Shown here piece by piece: positions 28,964 to 36,570 of a stretch of DNA of 64,000 bases. The notes beneath the pieces are model-generated. The model did no database searches, was not told the origin of the DNA, and was given only the letters and a program-made list of their open reading frames with translations. A program made the translations under genes and the position numbers. This DNA is from Accumulibacter sp. (GTDB lineage Bacteria > Pseudomonadota > Gammaproteobacteria > Burkholderiales > Rhodocyclaceae), in contig NZ_JAPUVI010000043.1 of NCBI RefSeq assembly GCF_029255285.1, forward strand, positions 62,001 to 126,000. The letters run 5' to 3'. The first letter of the stretch is position 1, and each line of letters begins with the position of its first letter.

Positions 28964-30394
28964 ATGAAAGAAACGCCGTTTTCCAGCCTGCCCGTTTTTC
29001 TCGTCGATGACGATCCGTCGGTCCTGCACGCTTCGGCAGCCGTACTGCGCAGCGCCGGCGTGGCCAACATCCGGCTGGTGGACGACAGTCGGGAATTGCT
29101 GCCGGCGCTCGAGAAGCAGCCGGCGAGCGCCGTCCTGCTCGATCTCTTCATGCCCCACATTACGGGCAACAAACTGCTGCCGGACATCGTTCACCTCTAC
29201 CCGGAAGTACCGGTGATCGTCATGACGGCGGCGCAGGATGTCGAAACCGCGGTGCGCAGCATGAAGGAAGGCGCTTTCGATTATCTCGTCAAACCGGTCG
29301 AGGAAAGCCGGCTGATCGCCAGTGTCCGGCACGCGCTCGAAGTGCACTCGCTGCGCCGCCAGATGGGGGTGTTGAAACACTATCTCCTGTCGGATTGTCT
29401 GCAGAACAACGAGGCCTTCGCCGGCATTGTCACCAACAGCCGCCGGATGCGCTCGCTTTTTCAATACCTGGAGGCGGTCGCCGTGTCCGCCGAGCCGGTG
29501 TTGATCAGCGGGGAGACCGGGGCCGGCAAAGAGATGTTCGCGCACGCCCTGCACAAGTTGAGCGGTCTCGCGGGGCAATTCGTGCAGGTCAATGTCGCCG
29601 GTCTCGATGACACACTGTTTTCCGACACGCTTTTCGGCCACCGTAAAGGAGCGTTCACCGGTGCCGAGCAGACGCGCGCCGGACTGATCGCGCAGGCCGC
29701 CGGCGGAACGCTGTTCCTCGACGAAATCGGCGATCTTTCAATGGCTTCGCAGGTCAAGCTGCTACGCCTGTTGCAGGAGCACATGTACTTCCCGCTCGGT
29801 TCCGACGTGGCACGCCCGAGCGATGCTCGCGTCGTCTGCGCGACCAACTGCAAGCTGGCGCAGATGATGCGTCAGAACCAGTTTCGCTCGGATCTCTTCT
29901 TTCGCCTTTCGGTGCATCAGATCGAGGTGCCACCACTGCGCGAGCACAAGGAAGACATTCCGCTGCTGTTGCAGCATTTTCTCGACGAGGCGGCGGCTTC
30001 GATCAACAAACCGGCGCCCGAGCCATCGAACGAACTGATCACACTGCTTTCGAACTATCACTTCCCGGGTAATGTCCGCGAACTGCGGGCAATGGTTTTC
30101 AACGCCATGGCGCTGCATCGCGGCGGTTCGGTACTGGCCATGGACAGTTTCCGTCAGGCGATACAAAAGCAGCAAAAGACTGGCGTAGACAGCCCGGCGA
30201 CGGAAGCCTCCGACGGATTGCCGGTGGTGATTCCAGGGCGTTTCCCGACTCTCGACGAGGTCGAGGAAGCGCTGGTCAATGAAGCGCTCAAACGCGCCAA
30301 GGGAAATCAGGGAGTCGCCGCGACGCTGCTCGGACTTTCCCGGCCGGCACTCAACCGGCGCCTGGCGAGGCGCGCCTTTCAGGCTGACTCCTGA
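28964..30394 (+). CDS. Sigma-54-dependent response regulator (NtrC family)
   Basis: A 476-residue regulator with three domains: receiver (phosphoacceptor D60 in LLDLFMP, K near 109), sigma-54 AAA+ ATPase (Walker A GETGAGKE at residues 183-190, Walker B TLFLDEIGD, and a perfect GAFTGA loop at 229-234 that contacts sigma-54), and a Fis-type helix-turn-helix at about 430-474 (NQGVAATLLGLSRPALNRRL). It activates RpoN promoters from enhancer sites when phosphorylated by the adjacent kinase. ATG follows the kinase stop with no gap, AAGGAGG lies just before, so the pair is translationally coupled. The next two long intergenic regions contain paired sites and RpoN-like promoters that it could use. 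Confidence 0.95.
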   Translation: MKETPFSSLPVFLVDDDPSVLHASAAVLRSAGVANIRLVDDSRELLPALEKQPASAVLLDLFMPHITGNKLLPDIVHLYPEVPVIVMTAAQDVETAVRSMKEGAFDYLVKPVEESRLIASVRHALEVHSLRRQMGVLKHYLLSDCLQNNEAFAGIVTNSRRMRSLFQYLEAVAVSAEPVLISGETGAGKEMFAHALHKLSGLAGQFVQVNVAGLDDTLFSDTLFGHRKGAFTGAEQTRAGLIAQAAGGTLFLDEIGDLSMASQVKLLRLLQEHMYFPLGSDVARPSDARVVCATNCKLAQMMRQNQFRSDLFFRLSVHQIEVPPLREHKEDIPLLLQHFLDEAAASINKPAPEPSNELITLLSNYHFPGNVRELRAMVFNAMALHRGGSVLAMDSFRQAIQKQQKTGVDSPATEASDGLPVVIPGRFPTLDEVEEALVNEALKRAKGNQGVAATLLGLSRPALNRRLARRAFQADS

Positions 30395-30414
30395 TCGGGT
30401 TGGCCACCACACCC

Positions 30415-30422
30415 GGTGTAAC
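30415..30422 (+). promoter_or_regulatory. Candidate enhancer half-site GGTGTAAC (upstream, pit)
   Basis: An 8-bp site that is the exact inverse of the GTTACACC at 30527. It is the right arm of an 11-bp palindrome ACACC-C-GGTGT. The CGGTGTAAC string also occurs at the same relative place before the CYTH-CHAD gene. Confidence 0.45.
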
Positions 30423-30522
30423 ATTTCGCGATTTCGTACCGAACCCGAAGTCGGCATCCAGGCCATTGTTTTAAAGCCATTTTATGCCTATTTCTGGGGG
30501 CGCCGCGGGATCTCGTCGCGCA

Positions 30523-30534
30523 TTTTGTTACACC
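30523..30534 (+). promoter_or_regulatory. Candidate enhancer half-site TTTTGTTACACC (downstream, pit)
   Basis: A 12-bp string repeated exactly at 32982-32993. Its GTTACACC core lies 86 bp before the first base of the sigma-54-like promoter, within the usual range for an NtrC-type activator. Confidence 0.45.
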
Positions 30535-30612
30535 CCCTTCTGGCGTCGCTGGTCCACCTCCTGGGCGACCAAATAGCCGGTCACGCCGATTCTCGGCGGC
30601 TGTCCTTCGTTC

Positions 30613-30627
30613 TGGCATGGAAGATGC
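30613..30627 (+). promoter_or_regulatory. Sigma-54-like promoter upstream of pit
   Basis: TGGCATGGAAGATGC preceded by C and followed by T. Against the RpoN consensus it keeps the -24 GG and -12 GC at correct spacing, with two differences (TGGCAT for TGGCAC, ATGC for TTGC). The direction is towards pit. Confidence 0.45.
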
Positions 30628-31038
30628 TTACGTCACCCGACTCGATACCGCCGGCGGTCTGCCATGACCGCCGACAGTAGCCGCCGAACAGGCTATCGAG
30701 GGGGCGTGAGCAATTTGCCATAGAGGGGCTCAGGTGGCGGCTCACGATACGTTCGGACGGGAAATCGAACTGACGCCGGTCAGTCCACCGTGTCACCGCC
30801 TGTTCTCGGTTCGCCAGCGATAGTTCCCGGGACAGTGCTTGGCGGCACGCCGGTGTTCGCGGCGGCGGCCGGTGCGTATGACAGAACAGTTCTTTCAACC
30901 GAGTCGAGCAGGAGGATCGACACGACGTCACGCGCGTACACACCGACAGCCAGTCGGCAATAGCCAGGCGCAATGGCGGCAACGGGAGTTTACGCCCTGC
31001 CGCGCTGCCTCACCTTACAAAAACCACAGGGCCGCTTG

Positions 31039-32079
31039 ATGAGTACATTGCTTATTCTGACGATCGCAACTGTCGCCATCGTCCTCTTCTTTGATTACAC
31101 CAACGGCTTCCATGATGCCGCGAATATTGTCGCGACGATCATCGCGTCGCGCGCCATGACTCCGATACAGGCGGTGATCATTGTCGGAACCTTCGAGTTT
31201 CTCGGTCCCCTGTTTGGCGGTACGGCGGTGGCCAACACGATCGGCAAGTTCGTCACTCTGGGCGACGTGGCCGCCGTTCTCTCGCTGGCGATTCTGATGA
31301 GCGGGTTGGTCGGCGCCATCGTCTGGAATCTGGCCACCTGGTACTTCGGCATTCCGTCGTCGTCCTCGCATGCGCTGGTCGGCGGACTGATCGGCGCGGT
31401 GATCGTCTCTGCCGGTCCGGACAACGTCGTGTGGGGCGTTTCGCAACTGATGCACGGACAGATGACGGGAATAATGAAGGTGCTGGCCGCCCTCATCCTG
31501 TCGCCGCTGATCGGTTTTTGGGCGGGTTTCCTGATCCTGCGGGTGATGCAAGTCCTGCTCTTCGCGGCTAAACCGTCGGCCAACACCGGACTGCGTTATG
31601 CGCAGTTCATCACGGCGGCCGGACTGGCTTTCTCGCATGGCGCCAACGACGCCCAGAAGAGCATGGGAATGCTGACGCTCGCCCTGCTGCTGGGCGGTTT
31701 CATTCCGACCTTCGAGGTTCCCTTCTGGGTCATGCTCGCCTGTGCCACGGCGATCACCCTGGGAATTCTTTCCGGCGGCTGGCGGATCGTGCGCACGCTC
31801 GGTTTCGCGATCTACCGGGTTCGCCCGATCCACGCCTTGAGTTCGCAACTGACTTCGGCGATCGTCATCCTGACGGCATCGGTGATTGGCGCTCCGGTAT
31901 CGACCACCCATGTCGTCGCGACGTCGATCATGGGCATCGGCGCTTCGGAGCGGCCGAACGCCGTACGCTGGAAGAAGGCCAAGGACATCGCGATCACTTG
32001 GCTCATTACCATCCCCGGCTCCGCGCTGGTTGCCGTTCAGACATTCGCTCTCGTCAATCTCTTTCTTGGAAAGGTCTAA
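31039..32079 (+). CDS. pit: Pit-type low-affinity inorganic phosphate transporter
   Basis: A 346-residue membrane protein of the PiT family, which takes up metal-phosphate with protons or sodium. Both signature repeats are present: FFDYTNGFHDAANIVATII at the N-terminus and FSHGANDAQKSMG in the second half, and about ten hydrophobic segments. Length is at the short end of Pit proteins. The start M at 31039 follows a weak GGGCCGC; an upstream in-frame ATG at 30973 would add 22 non-conserved residues. The DUF47 gene begins 2 bp after the stop, a common pair in which the DUF47 protein modulates Pit. Pit transport is central to anaerobic phosphate release and proton motive force in polyphosphate-accumulating bacteria. 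Confidence 0.93.
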   Translation: MSTLLILTIATVAIVLFFDYTNGFHDAANIVATIIASRAMTPIQAVIIVGTFEFLGPLFGGTAVANTIGKFVTLGDVAAVLSLAILMSGLVGAIVWNLATWYFGIPSSSSHALVGGLIGAVIVSAGPDNVVWGVSQLMHGQMTGIMKVLAALILSPLIGFWAGFLILRVMQVLLFAAKPSANTGLRYAQFITAAGLAFSHGANDAQKSMGMLTLALLLGGFIPTFEVPFWVMLACATAITLGILSGGWRIVRTLGFAIYRVRPIHALSSQLTSAIVILTASVIGAPVSTTHVVATSIMGIGASERPNAVRWKKAKDIAITWLITIPGSALVAVQTFALVNLFLGKV

Positions 32080-32081
32080 TC

Positions 32082-32738
32082 ATGTCGGACGTAAGCATCG
32101 CCAAACCCTCCATCACTCGCCGGCTCCTGCATCGGGTCTTTCCCAAGGTGCCGAATTTCTTCGCCCTGCTGGCCGAACAGAGCGCGCACGTCGATCTCAG
32201 CGCGGGCCTGCTGGTCGAGTACATGGGCGCCGACAGTTCGCAGGCGGCGAAGAAGATCGTCGAAGCCGAATATGAGGGCGACAGACTCAAGGTACGCAAT
32301 CTTACGCTGCTCAACGAGGCGTTTTCGACGCCGATCGATCGCGAAGATCTGCACCGGGCGATCATCAACCTCGATGAAATCATCAATAGCTGCAAGTCCA
32401 TCGTCGTCGAAATGGATTCTTCGGTTCTGGCGCTCAAACCGGACAAACATTGTCTGGAGATGGCCGTCCACCTGAAGGCTGGGGCCGAGGCGGTGGCCGC
32501 CGGCTACGGTCGCCTGGGGAGTGATCCGAAATTGGGACGCACCGACGCCGAGAAGGCCGACAAGGCGGTGCGCAACCTGACGAGAACCCATCGGCGTGCA
32601 CTGGCCGAGCTGTTTCAGGACGCCGATTTCCACAACATCTTCCGGCGCAAGGAGATCTACAACGAGTTGCGCGGCGCCGGCGATCGCCTCAACGTCTGCA
32701 ACAGCACCTTGCTCGACATCGTCGTCAAGCTCTGCTGA
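32082..32738 (+). CDS. DUF47/PhoU-like Pit accessory protein
   Basis: A 218-residue all-helical protein of the DUF47 (PhoU_div) family. Diagnostic features are FPKVPNFFALLAEQSAHV at the start, the EAEYEGDRL box, FSTPIDREDLHRAI and the LDEIINSCKSIV helix. Homologues regulate or assist Pit transporters and coordinate metal ions through Glu/Asp boxes of this kind. It starts 2 bp after pit with GGAAAGG inside the end of pit, so it is in one operon with the transporter. Two more, less typical PhoU-like proteins are encoded further on. Confidence 0.92.
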   Translation: MSDVSIAKPSITRRLLHRVFPKVPNFFALLAEQSAHVDLSAGLLVEYMGADSSQAAKKIVEAEYEGDRLKVRNLTLLNEAFSTPIDREDLHRAIINLDEIINSCKSIVVEMDSSVLALKPDKHCLEMAVHLKAGAEAVAAGYGRLGSDPKLGRTDAEKADKAVRNLTRTHRRALAELFQDADFHNIFRRKEIYNELRGAGDRLNVCNSTLLDIVVKLC

Positions 32739-32811
32739 CCCTTCCCTGATGCGGCTTGGGGAGTTGACTCGCTGGTCGCTCCCGACGCCGCCCCGCCCCG
32801 CGCCGCAGTTC

Positions 32812-32825
32812 GCCGGTCGACCGGC
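32812..32825 (+). terminator. Possible terminator after the pit operon
   Basis: GCCGG and CCGGC pair across TCGA, 74 bp after the DUF47 stop, followed by CGCTGTTTTCC. Short stem and short T-run make it a weak call. Confidence 0.35.
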
Positions 32826-32876
32826 CGCTGTTTTCCGCTCGCTGTTTTCCCCCATGTTGCTCGATCCCTGACCGAC

Positions 32877-32884
32877 GGTGTAAC
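32877..32884 (+). promoter_or_regulatory. Candidate enhancer half-site GGTGTAAC (upstream, CYTH-CHAD)
   Basis: Same 8 bp as at 30415, here 109 bp before its inverse at 32986 and 193 bp before the sigma-54-like promoter (198 bp in the pit region). Confidence 0.45.
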
Positions 32885-32981
32885 GCTGTCACATTGCGTG
32901 GCGCTTGAGAATTCATTGCAACGTCCTGTTTTGTTGGAGAAACGCTACCCAGAGGTAATGCTGGAGATAGTACGTTGTGTG

Positions 32982-32993
32982 TTTTGTTACACC
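32982..32993 (+). promoter_or_regulatory. Candidate enhancer half-site TTTTGTTACACC (downstream, CYTH-CHAD)
   Basis: Identical 12 bp to 30523-30534. The GTTACACC core begins 84 bp before the sigma-54-like promoter, against 86 bp in front of pit. Confidence 0.45.
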
Positions 32994-33069
32994 AGTAAAC
33001 GCTTTCCCAGCGCCCGGGTGTTCGTTCTTGAAATCTGATTTATAAGGGATATTGCCCAGCCTTTGGATC

Positions 33070-33084
33070 TGGCATGACTCGTGC
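33070..33084 (+). promoter_or_regulatory. Sigma-54-like promoter upstream of the CYTH-CHAD gene
   Basis: TGGCATGACTCGTGC, preceded by C and followed by T. It has the invariant GG and GC at RpoN spacing and differs from consensus at the same two columns as the pit element (T for C at position 6, G for T at position 12). Predicted transcript start would be about 100 bp before the ATG. Confidence 0.45.
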
Positions 33085-33195
33085 TCACTGTGACACTGCA
33101 AACACCCGGCAGGCGCCTACGACAAAGAAAGGCGATCGGGCCAGGGCTTTTCTTGGTGTGGCTGGAACTTCAGTCCGATTCTCAGGAGCTTACAG

Positions 33196-34671
33196 ATGGA
33201 CATGGAAAACGAACTCAATCTCTCCCTTAGACCCGGAGTTGCCAACCGGCTGGCACGGCATCCCTTGCTGATCCAGGCCAAGCCGATCCGACAGAAAGTA
33301 AGCAACACCTACTACGACACGCCCGATCTTCGCTTGCAGCGCGAGAGCGTCGTGGTTCGCGATCGCAAGAGAGGCTCGACCTGCCTGTCGTCGGTGAAAC
33401 GGGTTTCCGTGTCTGAGCGTCGGCCGACGAGCGATGCCGAATGGGCGGTAGCCGCCACGCCGGGTGAACTCGATTTTTCACACGTCGCGGATAGCAGTTT
33501 GCGGCAGTGGCTGGAGTCGGTCCGTCAGGAATTGCGGCCGGCGTTTACCACCAGCTTCACCCGTGACGCCTGGTTGCTCGAGCCGCGCGCCGGTGTGCGC
33601 ATCGAACTGGCGCTCGACCGCGGCTGGATCGAAGCGCAGGGTCGTCGCCAGCCGATCTGTGAGGTCGGACTGGAGTTGCTGTCGGGCGAGGTCGCCGATC
33701 TCTTTTCCGCGGCCGGCGAACTGCAGACCGAGTTGCCGTTGCACCCGGAAAGCTGCAGCAAGTTTCAACGCGGCTATCGTGTGTTGACCGATCAGGCGCT
33801 GCAGGTGGTCAAGGCCGTTCCGGTGGCAAGCGACGCCGGCATGACGGCGATCGCCGCTTTCCGCACGATCGCCCGCTCTTGCCTCAAGCACCTGCAAGGC
33901 AACGAGCAGGGAGTGCGCGAGAGCGACAACCCGGAGTTCGTCCATCAGGCGCGGGTTGCGATTCGCCGCCTGCGCTCGGCGATCCGCGTCTGGAAACCGC
34001 TGCTGCCCGAGTCCTTCGTGAACGAATTCGATCCCCTCTGGCGAGAACTGGCTCAGAAGCTGGGCGAAACGCGTAACTGGGACGTTTTTCTCGCCGAGAC
34101 CCTGCCGGCCATCGTCGCCGCTTTCTCCGCCGGCGGGGAGCATGCACGCCTGACACGGTACGCCCGTCAACGCTGCGCGATCAACCGCCGAGCGGCACGC
34201 GGTGCGCTTGCGGCGGACGGCTACTCGCGACTGCTGCTCGAGTTCACCGCGGCGGTAATGGCTCTTCCGGAAAGTGACCAGGATCGGCTCGAACGTTTCG
34301 CCCCGCGCTGCCTCGACAAACGCGCCAAGCAGGTCAGGCGCCTGGCGGCCGAAGCGCTGGAAAGCGACGCGGCCGCTCGTCATCGCCTGCGTGTTGCCTA
34401 CAAGCGCCTGCGCTACGCCCTTGAGTTCTTCGCCCCGTTGTTCCCCGGCGAACGGCTGCGCAGTTACCACGTTTCGGCAAGCAGCCTGCAGGAACTGCTC
34501 GGGCGACTCAACGACCTGGCTGTGGCCGGCCAGTTGACCGACGAAGCGCTGCCCGGCGAGCCTGGCGAAGCCATTCGCTGCTGGCTCGAGGCGCAGAGTG
34601 AATCGCTGCTGCCGGAGCTCAGGAGTGCGCTTGACGATTTTCACCGGCAAGCCGTGCCATGGCGTGCCTGA
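33196..34671 (+). CDS. CYTH-CHAD domain protein (polyphosphate-associated)
   Basis: A 491-residue protein with an N-terminal CYTH (triphosphate tunnel) domain of about 200 residues and a C-terminal CHAD domain. CHAD domains are helical, rich in conserved His, Arg and Lys and bind polyphosphate; here the conserved histidine helices are FVHQARVAIRRLRSAIR and RHRLRVAYKRLRYALEFF. The CYTH signature normally reads ExExK; this protein has E4-N5-E6-L7-N8, with Asn in the lysine position, so catalysis may be altered. Start at ATG 33196 with GGAG before it. It follows the Pit operon and precedes two PhoU-like genes, in line with a polyphosphate role. Confidence 0.92.
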   Translation: MDMENELNLSLRPGVANRLARHPLLIQAKPIRQKVSNTYYDTPDLRLQRESVVVRDRKRGSTCLSSVKRVSVSERRPTSDAEWAVAATPGELDFSHVADSSLRQWLESVRQELRPAFTTSFTRDAWLLEPRAGVRIELALDRGWIEAQGRRQPICEVGLELLSGEVADLFSAAGELQTELPLHPESCSKFQRGYRVLTDQALQVVKAVPVASDAGMTAIAAFRTIARSCLKHLQGNEQGVRESDNPEFVHQARVAIRRLRSAIRVWKPLLPESFVNEFDPLWRELAQKLGETRNWDVFLAETLPAIVAAFSAGGEHARLTRYARQRCAINRRAARGALAADGYSRLLLEFTAAVMALPESDQDRLERFAPRCLDKRAKQVRRLAAEALESDAAARHRLRVAYKRLRYALEFFAPLFPGERLRSYHVSASSLQELLGRLNDLAVAGQLTDEALPGEPGEAIRCWLEAQSESLLPELRSALDDFHRQAVPWRA

Positions 34672-34722
34672 GAGGGCTGGTGACTCGCCGGACGATCATC
34701 GCTCAGGGAAAAAGGTGACACC

Positions 34723-35493
34723 ATGACATGGATTTCCGCTTCGCCGCCGGGCTGGGCAAACGCGTCACCATCGGCGACCAGCACAGCGCCTGACTTTTTT
34801 TCGCTGCTCGACCAGCAAACGAGGATGGTGGCCAACTTGGCTCGCGCTCTCGGCGAGATCGTACAGGGCAAGGAGTCCATCCATTCCGTGCGCCTGCTCG
34901 ACCTCGAACAGCGGCGCGAGGAATTGCGGCGACGCCATCGCGCCGCGGTGCATTCTCTGATTGCACGGGCAGTGAGCGTCGACGAAATCGACGGGACGAT
35001 GGAAGCGCTTGACCGGGCGGCGGTGAGCCTGCTGCGCACGGCGCGCGGTTTGCATGAATTTCGCCGTGCTCCGCAGGAGGCGGCTTGCAGGATGATGACG
35101 CTCATCGAGCGGGCGACCGAAAGCTTGCGGCATGGCTATACCCGGCTGGCAAACGGCTCACCGGCCGCCGAGTTGGATGCCGACGAGGCGATCGGCAGCA
35201 AGAACGCTTTGAGCAACTATCGCGTCATCGGACGTCAGGCGACTTTCCTGGTGGCCAACCCGGGGCACTCGCCGAATGCGTTCGAGGCGGATCAGGTGGC
35301 CGGCGATCACAGCTTCGAACTGGGGAAACTGTACGGCCATCTGACGGACGTCGCTCATGAGCTTGCCAGTGCTGGCGGCATTCTCAAGAAGTGGTCCCAG
35401 CGACTGTCCGCCGGACGCTATCCCAAGGGCGCCGAACCGATTGCCGGGTGGGGCTCCTTGCGCTTTCCGGTTGTCGAGATCTTTGCGACATGA
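34723..35493 (+). CDS. Divergent DUF47/PhoU-like helical protein
   Basis: A 256-residue, probably all-alpha protein that I do not recognise with certainty. Residues about 24-115 have the feel of a DUF47 domain: DFFSLLDQQTRMVANLARAL, then an acidic-basic LLDLEQRREELRRRHRAAV helix and VSVDEIDGTMEALDRAAVSLL, in the place where DUF47 proteins have their IDREDI box. The second half (RQATFLVANPGHSPNAFEAD onward) is not family-like. It begins 52 bp after the CYTH-CHAD stop, preceded by GGGAAAAAGG, so it is likely in the same operon. Function unknown; the neighbourhood points to phosphate or polyP. Confidence 0.6.
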   Translation: MTWISASPPGWANASPSATSTAPDFFSLLDQQTRMVANLARALGEIVQGKESIHSVRLLDLEQRREELRRRHRAAVHSLIARAVSVDEIDGTMEALDRAAVSLLRTARGLHEFRRAPQEAACRMMTLIERATESLRHGYTRLANGSPAAELDADEAIGSKNALSNYRVIGRQATFLVANPGHSPNAFEADQVAGDHSFELGKLYGHLTDVAHELASAGGILKKWSQRLSAGRYPKGAEPIAGWGSLRFPVVEIFAT

Positions 35494-35590
35494 ATCTCTC
35501 GGCGATCTTCATTCTGGCCGACCGCTTTGAAAAGCCCGCGCAAAGTGGTCCGGCTTACGCTTAATTGGGCATAGGGTTGGAGAATTCATC

Positions 35591-36313
35591 ATGGAAACAC
35601 AAGTTCAAACTCATGTGGCGGAGAGATCCCTCGGCTCGAGGTCGAGCAAGAGCGATCTGGAATGCTATCTGGACGCCATTGCCGACGCCACCGAAGTTTT
35701 CCGGTCGGCGGTCGAGGTCTACCTGAGAAGTGGGCCGGACGGCAGTTGCTGGCAACATGCGAAACGGATGTCCGAGCACCTGCGGACGGTAGAGGATTTA
35801 CAGCAAAGGCTGGAAACGGCGCTCCCCGCGGGATCGCTTCTCGGCGGTCTGGTGGCGGACATGGTCGAACCGCTGATCGGTGTCGGTCGTCTGATCAAGG
35901 ACATGAAGCGGCAGATCACGGGCTTTGCCATCGAGTCCGGTTTCTCGGGACCTGGCCGCCGAGTTCCGGCGTATCTGGTGCCCGCTGTCCGGGATCTGAG
36001 TGACGACGTCTGTGCGGCGGTGGAAGCGCTGGTGGTGGCCTACCGTCAGAGCGCCGTCTGGTCGGAACAAACGTCGACCGGTGAGGAAGAGCGCCGTGTC
36101 GCCTGGTACGAGAGTCAGGCGGATCGCCGGTCGATGGAACTGATTCAGAAGATTTTTTCCGACGAAGACCTGGAGGTCAAGATGAAACTCTCCTTGGCTC
36201 AGTTCGTCGAGGAGATCGATCGCGTAGCGGATTACGCCGAGTGCGTCGACCGCGAACTACGGCACAAACACTTCGACACCGTACAGCGCGCTCGCTGTAA
36301 AGACCGGCACTGA
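35591..36313 (+). CDS. PhoU-like helical protein
   Basis: A 240-residue, helix-rich, Glu/Arg-rich protein with no signal peptide. The segment YLDAIADATEVFRSAVEVYL near the start, VADMVEPLIGVGRLIKDMKR in the middle and EEIDRVADYAECVDREL at the end resemble helices of PhoU/DUF47 proteins, where the final helix contains an IDRVADYAE-type motif. The family assignment is by eye. Start is the ATG at 35591 with TTGGAG about 10 bp before it. With the two preceding genes this gives three PhoU-like products beside Pit and CHAD genes. Confidence 0.65.
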   Translation: METQVQTHVAERSLGSRSSKSDLECYLDAIADATEVFRSAVEVYLRSGPDGSCWQHAKRMSEHLRTVEDLQQRLETALPAGSLLGGLVADMVEPLIGVGRLIKDMKRQITGFAIESGFSGPGRRVPAYLVPAVRDLSDDVCAAVEALVVAYRQSAVWSEQTSTGEEERRVAWYESQADRRSMELIQKIFSDEDLEVKMKLSLAQFVEEIDRVADYAECVDRELRHKHFDTVQRARCKDRH

Positions 36314-36570
36314 TTGTTCCGTGAGCGGCCCGCGGCCGCGGGTCGGCTGACAGACGCGGCGTGGCCAGAGCCGCGTTTCGTTTCGTCTCTCGGGTGCCGG
36401 GCAAGGAAGCGGCGGTCGCCGGTGCGGCCGGCGGCCTCCTGCCGGACCGGTTACGCGTGCCGCCCGGAACCCCGCACCTGGGTGGCGAGGGGTTACGCGG
36501 AGTGGATTGGGTCGGCCGGTTGGCGAAGGGGCTTCTCTTGTCGTTGGAGACTGGATAAGGGGTTGAAGCT

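Larger units (their letters stand above)
30395..31038. other. 644-bp intergenic region with a candidate sigma-54 control region
   Basis: Lies between the response regulator and pit. No gene-like frame is visible. It contains GGTGTAAC (30415-30422), TTTTGTTACACC (30523-30534) and a TGGCATG-type sigma-54 element (30613-30627); the same set recurs before the CYTH-CHAD gene. If that promoter is used, pit mRNA would have a leader of about 400 nt, in which I see no recognisable riboswitch. Confidence 0.55.
32739..33195. other. 457-bp intergenic region with a second candidate sigma-54 control region
   Basis: Between the DUF47 gene and the CYTH-CHAD gene. No gene-like frame. It is more AT-rich than its surroundings from about 32880 to 33100 and carries GGTGTAAC, TTTTGTTACACC and a TGGCATG-type promoter in the same order and nearly the same spacing as before pit. 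Outside these strings the two regions are not similar. Confidence 0.6.

Noticed and set aside
28319-29641. 440-codon minus-strand frame across the kinase/regulator junction
   Set aside because: Antisense to two well-supported genes, with no recognisable content.
30780-30805. PhoB-box-like string GTGTCACCGCCTGTTCT
   Set aside because: The two half-repeats are 10 bp apart, not 11, and the match to CTGTCAT repeats is poor; other sites in the region fit better.
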